From positions 1 through 64,000 of the forward strand of contig CAKUJH010000014.1 of the NCBI GenBank assembly GCA_934661375.1: DNA of 64,000 bases, given 5' to 3'. Positions 61,881-64,000 of this stretch are shown piece by piece. Made by a program: the position numbers and the translations under genes. The notes below the pieces were generated by a model. The model saw only the letters and a program-made list of their open reading frames with translations, was not told where the DNA came from and made no database searches. How positions within the stretch are numbered: position 1 is the first letter of the stretch; the number at the start of each line of letters is the position of its first letter. This DNA comes from an uncultured Victivallales bacterium (GTDB lineage: Bacteria > Verrucomicrobiota > Lentisphaeria > Victivallales > UBA1829).

Positions 61881-61909
61881 TTGACAACCGGCGGAAACCG
61901 GGTTATATT
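61881..61909 (+). promoter_or_regulatory. Strong promoter of the IclR-type gene
   Basis: A perfect TTGACA (61881-61886) and TATATT (61904-61909) are spaced 17 bases. The -10 ends six bases before the ATG, so the transcript is expected to begin at or next to the start codon. Confidence 0.7.
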
Positions 61910-61915
61910 CCGGAC

Positions 61916-62620
61916 ATGAAGAACAAACTCACAGAAAAAATTTTTACTTTGACGGGGATTCTGATCCGTCATGGGAAACCAATGTCGATTCAGGAACTGA
62001 GCCGGGAATCGGGAATTGAACGCAGTGCGTGCTGGCGGATTGCGGCGGATCTGTGCGAACTGGGGTATCTGCGGAAAGTCTCGTACCGCACCGTGGAACC
62101 GGGGCTGGGCATGGTGTTCTGGGGACAATCCGTTTATTCCGACGCATTTTTCCCGCAGCGCGCCATCCGGAAACTTTCCGCCGCCGCCCGTGAACTGCAT
62201 GTCAGCACGGCTCTGGCGGGAATCTTCAACCGTCAGCTGATTTATCTGCACCGGGACGGCTGCGACCTGCATGACTTCTATGATTATCCGCTGCATGGTT
62301 CCAATCTCGCGCTGTGCATCCTGACCCGGAAATACGGCGGAGAAACCGCGTATGGATATATATCGGACGCCGCGGGCAAATTCGGGTATTCCCCGGACGA
62401 ACTGGAACAGCTCAAAAATGAATACCGGGACAGGATCCGGCACATGGAGAAAATGGGATTTGCCCTGGAGAAAAGTCCGAGCGGCTGCAATATTTCATTT
62501 CCGGTGGAACGCGACCGGGAAATTTTCGGTCTGGCATTCTTCTTTCCCTGGCATCCCGAACGGGATCTCTCGGATTTGATTATCCGCTGTTCCCTCCTGC
62601 GCAATGAATTGCAGGAATAA
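61916..62620 (+). CDS. IclR-family-like transcriptional regulator
   Basis: From ATG 61916 the product is 234 residues: an N-terminal winged helix (LTGILIRHGKPMSIQELSRE, then SGIERSACWRIAADLCELGY) and a C-terminal effector domain (LHVSTALAGIFNRQLIYLHR ... LHGSNLALCILTRKYGG ... RHMEKMGFALEKSPSGCN). These are IclR-like. The frame is open further upstream, but that part lies over the divergent gene. No ribosome site precedes the ATG. It probably responds to a sugar and regulates the pseudopilin-BNR-FAD operon. Confidence 0.85.
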   Translation: MKNKLTEKIFTLTGILIRHGKPMSIQELSRESGIERSACWRIAADLCELGYLRKVSYRTVEPGLGMVFWGQSVYSDAFFPQRAIRKLSAAARELHVSTALAGIFNRQLIYLHRDGCDLHDFYDYPLHGSNLALCILTRKYGGETAYGYISDAAGKFGYSPDELEQLKNEYRDRIRHMEKMGFALEKSPSGCNISFPVERDREIFGLAFFFPWHPERDLSDLIIRCSLLRNELQE

Positions 62621-62698
62621 AGAATCCGGACAGCAGAAACCGCCGGGACAGAATGGATATTTTCCATCTGCGCCGACGGTTGTTGTCTGTCGGAAATA

Positions 62699-63442
62699 TT
62701 ACAGAACTTTGGCGAAGAAATCACGCACGCGCGGATTCTGCGATTCCTGAATAATGCTTTTTGCGGAACCGGTTTCCACAATCTGACCGTGATCCATGAA
62801 GATGATCCGGTCCGCAACTTCTGCGGCAAATCCGATTTCATGAGTAACCACGACCATGGTCATGCCGTCCTGTGCCAGTTCCTTCATCAGGGAAAGCACT
62901 TCCCCGACCATTTCCGGGTCCAGCGCGGAAGTCGGTTCATCGAACAGCATCACTTCCGGGTTCATGGCGAGCGCACGGATGATGGCGACCCGCTGTTTCT
63001 GTCCGCCGGAAAGCTGGGGCGGATAGCTGTCGCGTTTGTCGAACAGCCCGATCCGTTTGAGCAGCTCTTCCGCTTTCTGAACCGCCTGGGCGCGGGTCAT
63101 GCGTCCGGTCTTGACCGGAGCCAGCGCGATGTTTTCCAGAATGGTCAGGTGAGGGAAGAGGTTGAAATGCTGAAAGACCATGCCGACCTGCTGCCGGAAC
63201 TGGTTGATGGTCCGTTTCGGATTCACCAGCGGTTCCCCGTTGAAATTCATGACTCCGCCGGTCGGAGTTTCCAGCAGGTTCAGGCAGCGCAGAAAAGTAC
63301 TTTTCCCGGAGCCGGAGGGACCGACAATGAACACCGCTTCACCGGGCATGATTTTGGCGGACACCCGGTCGACGGCAGTAAAGGAACCGAAGGCTTTGGA
63401 CATTTCCTTCACTTCAAAAACAGGAACTGTATTACCGCTCAT
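62699..63442 (-). CDS. glnQ: Polar amino acid ABC transporter ATP-binding protein (GlnQ-like)
   Basis: The 247-residue ATPase has Walker A GPSGSGKST (about residues 38-46), the PAAT-type QVGMVFQHFNLFPHLTILEN, signature LSGGQKQRVAI and Walker B VMLFDEPTSALDPEMVGEV with VVVTHEIGFA. It powers uptake of a polar amino acid, most likely glutamine or another. The permease overlaps its start by 11 bases; the binding protein gene must lie beyond the window. Confidence 0.92.
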   Translation of the reverse strand: MSGNTVPVFEVKEMSKAFGSFTAVDRVSAKIMPGEAVFIVGPSGSGKSTFLRCLNLLETPTGGVMNFNGEPLVNPKRTINQFRQQVGMVFQHFNLFPHLTILENIALAPVKTGRMTRAQAVQKAEELLKRIGLFDKRDSYPPQLSGGQKQRVAIIRALAMNPEVMLFDEPTSALDPEMVGEVLSLMKELAQDGMTMVVVTHEIGFAAEVADRIIFMDHGQIVETGSAKSIIQESQNPRVRDFFAKVL

Positions 63443-64000
63443 TTTTCTTCAGTCTCCTTTCGAGTTTGCCCATCAGCCAGGAGAAGAGCATGACAACAGC
63501 AAGGTAGACCAGCGCAACGGCGGTCAGCGGCAGGAAGGCGTCATACGTCTGGCTGCGGATGATATCGCCGCCCTTGGTGAGGTCCTGCAAGGCGATGTAT
63601 CCGGAAATACTTGTCTCTTTCAGAAGCGAGATGAATTCATTGCCCAGCGCGGGCAGCACGTTCTTGAATGCCTGGGGCAGCACGATCAGACGCATGGACT
63701 GCAGATAAGTCAGACCCAGACTGCGCCCGGCTTCCAGCTGTCCAACGTCGATGGAGTTGATACCGCTGCGGATGATTTCTGTAACGTATGCGCCGGAATT
63801 GACGCCGAACGCGATGATGGCAACAATCACTTTATCCACATCGTAACTGCCGAAAATCACGAAATAAATAATCAGCAGCTGAACCACAACCGGGGTTCCG
63901 CGGATCACGGTGAGGTAAATTTTGCAGAGAGCATTGAGCAGCTTCAGTTTGCCGGTCTGGTCGGAAACACTGCGGATGACTGCCACGACAAAACCGATCA
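63432..64000 (-). CDS. Polar amino acid ABC transporter permease (GlnP-like), N-terminus cut by window edge
   Basis: The frame is open to the right edge, so the true start lies outside; 189 residues are visible. They include the HisM/GlnP-type EAA loop (EAGRSLGLTYLQSMRLIVLPQAFKNVLPALGNEF, shown here only by its position about 70-100 residues from the GTG at 63986), preceded by YLTVIRGTPVVVQLLIIYF and followed by membrane segments. It partners the downstream ATPase. Confidence 0.9.
   Translation of the reverse strand, partial: IGFVVAVIRSVSDQTGKLKLLNALCKIYLTVIRGTPVVVQLLIIYFVIFGSYDVDKVIVAIIAFGVNSGAYVTEIIRSGINSIDVGQLEAGRSLGLTYLQSMRLIVLPQAFKNVLPALGNEFISLLKETSISGYIALQDLTKGGDIIRSQTYDAFLPLTAVALVYLAVVMLFSWLMGKLERRLKKNER

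Noticed and set aside
62621..62698. Terminator between the IclR gene and glnQ
   Set aside because: A weak imperfect hairpin is visible, but no T-run follows on either strand.

Overview
The window looks like part of a chromosome from a Gram-negative bacterium of the Planctomycetes-Verrucomicrobia-Chlamydiae group, most likely Lentisphaerota (Victivallales-like). This placement is inferred from gene style, not from a database search. The cues are a pseudopilin with an [20 protein letters not shown]-type N-terminus next to a FAD-dependent oxidoreductase, a long Asp-box (BNR) protein and an IclR-type regulator; an outer membrane (BamA, Pal, heptose phosphatase GmhB, type I secretion); and moderately GC-rich coding DNA with AGGAGG-type ribosome sites.

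Layout. 1-678: the edge of an IS5-like transposase and an IS4-like transposase remnant. 679-5941: a tight plus-strand operon, SDR (UxuB-like)-hisH-hisA-plsC-aroB-dprA. 5955-7271: an orphan phage-type terminase large subunit, convergent with dprA. 7272-7663: a hairpin-rich leader. 7664-13408: a translation/replication operon, prs-rplY-pth-rpsF-ssb-rpsR-rplI-dnaB. 13470-15890: bamA with its own promoter and terminator. 15860-18663: a DegQ/HtrA-like protease and a DUF2851 gene. 18669-24574 (minus): a polysaccharide export/glycosyltransferase operon (Wzm, Wzt, GT4, GT2). 24751-27416: lipoprotein, PerM-type transporter, CrcB, small membrane protein. 27436-34947 (minus): a self-contained type I secretion locus (repeat-rich substrate, HlyB-like ABC exporter, HlyD-like adaptor). 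35047-38404: UPF0489-like gene, zinc metallopeptidase, HIT, thiL, tsaE. 38445-42629: lipoproteins, a 5'-nucleotidase-like phosphoesterase and a DUF89 phosphatase. 42856-46038: icd, GNAT, DUF2156 and macro-domain genes. 46047-48291 (minus): NUDIX, ECF sigma, anti-sigma and a coiled-coil exported protein. 48374-48447: tRNA-Gly(CCC). 48645-51043: unknown gene, gmhB, ilvE. 51216-51842: pal. 51996-55952: MoxR-DUF58-membrane protein-BatA. 56023-61915: FAD oxidoreductase, BNR protein, pseudopilin and a divergent IclR regulator. 62699-64000: a polar amino-acid ABC transporter, cut by the window edge.

Most of the window is ordinary housekeeping. The most unusual part is the type I secretion locus. Its 1115-residue substrate joins about twelve GGAI-type (chlamydial Pmp-like) repeats to two tandem FG-GAP/VCBS blocks. 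Its exporter carries two consecutive C39-like domains, both lacking the catalytic cysteine. Other points of interest are the lone terminase gene, a probably leaderless IclR regulator with a perfect operator-like palindrome, a complete ECF sigma/anti-sigma/effector operon, a structured leader before prs, a shared -35 region at three envelope genes, and a 27-bp duplication that created two ribosome sites in front of the macro-domain gene.
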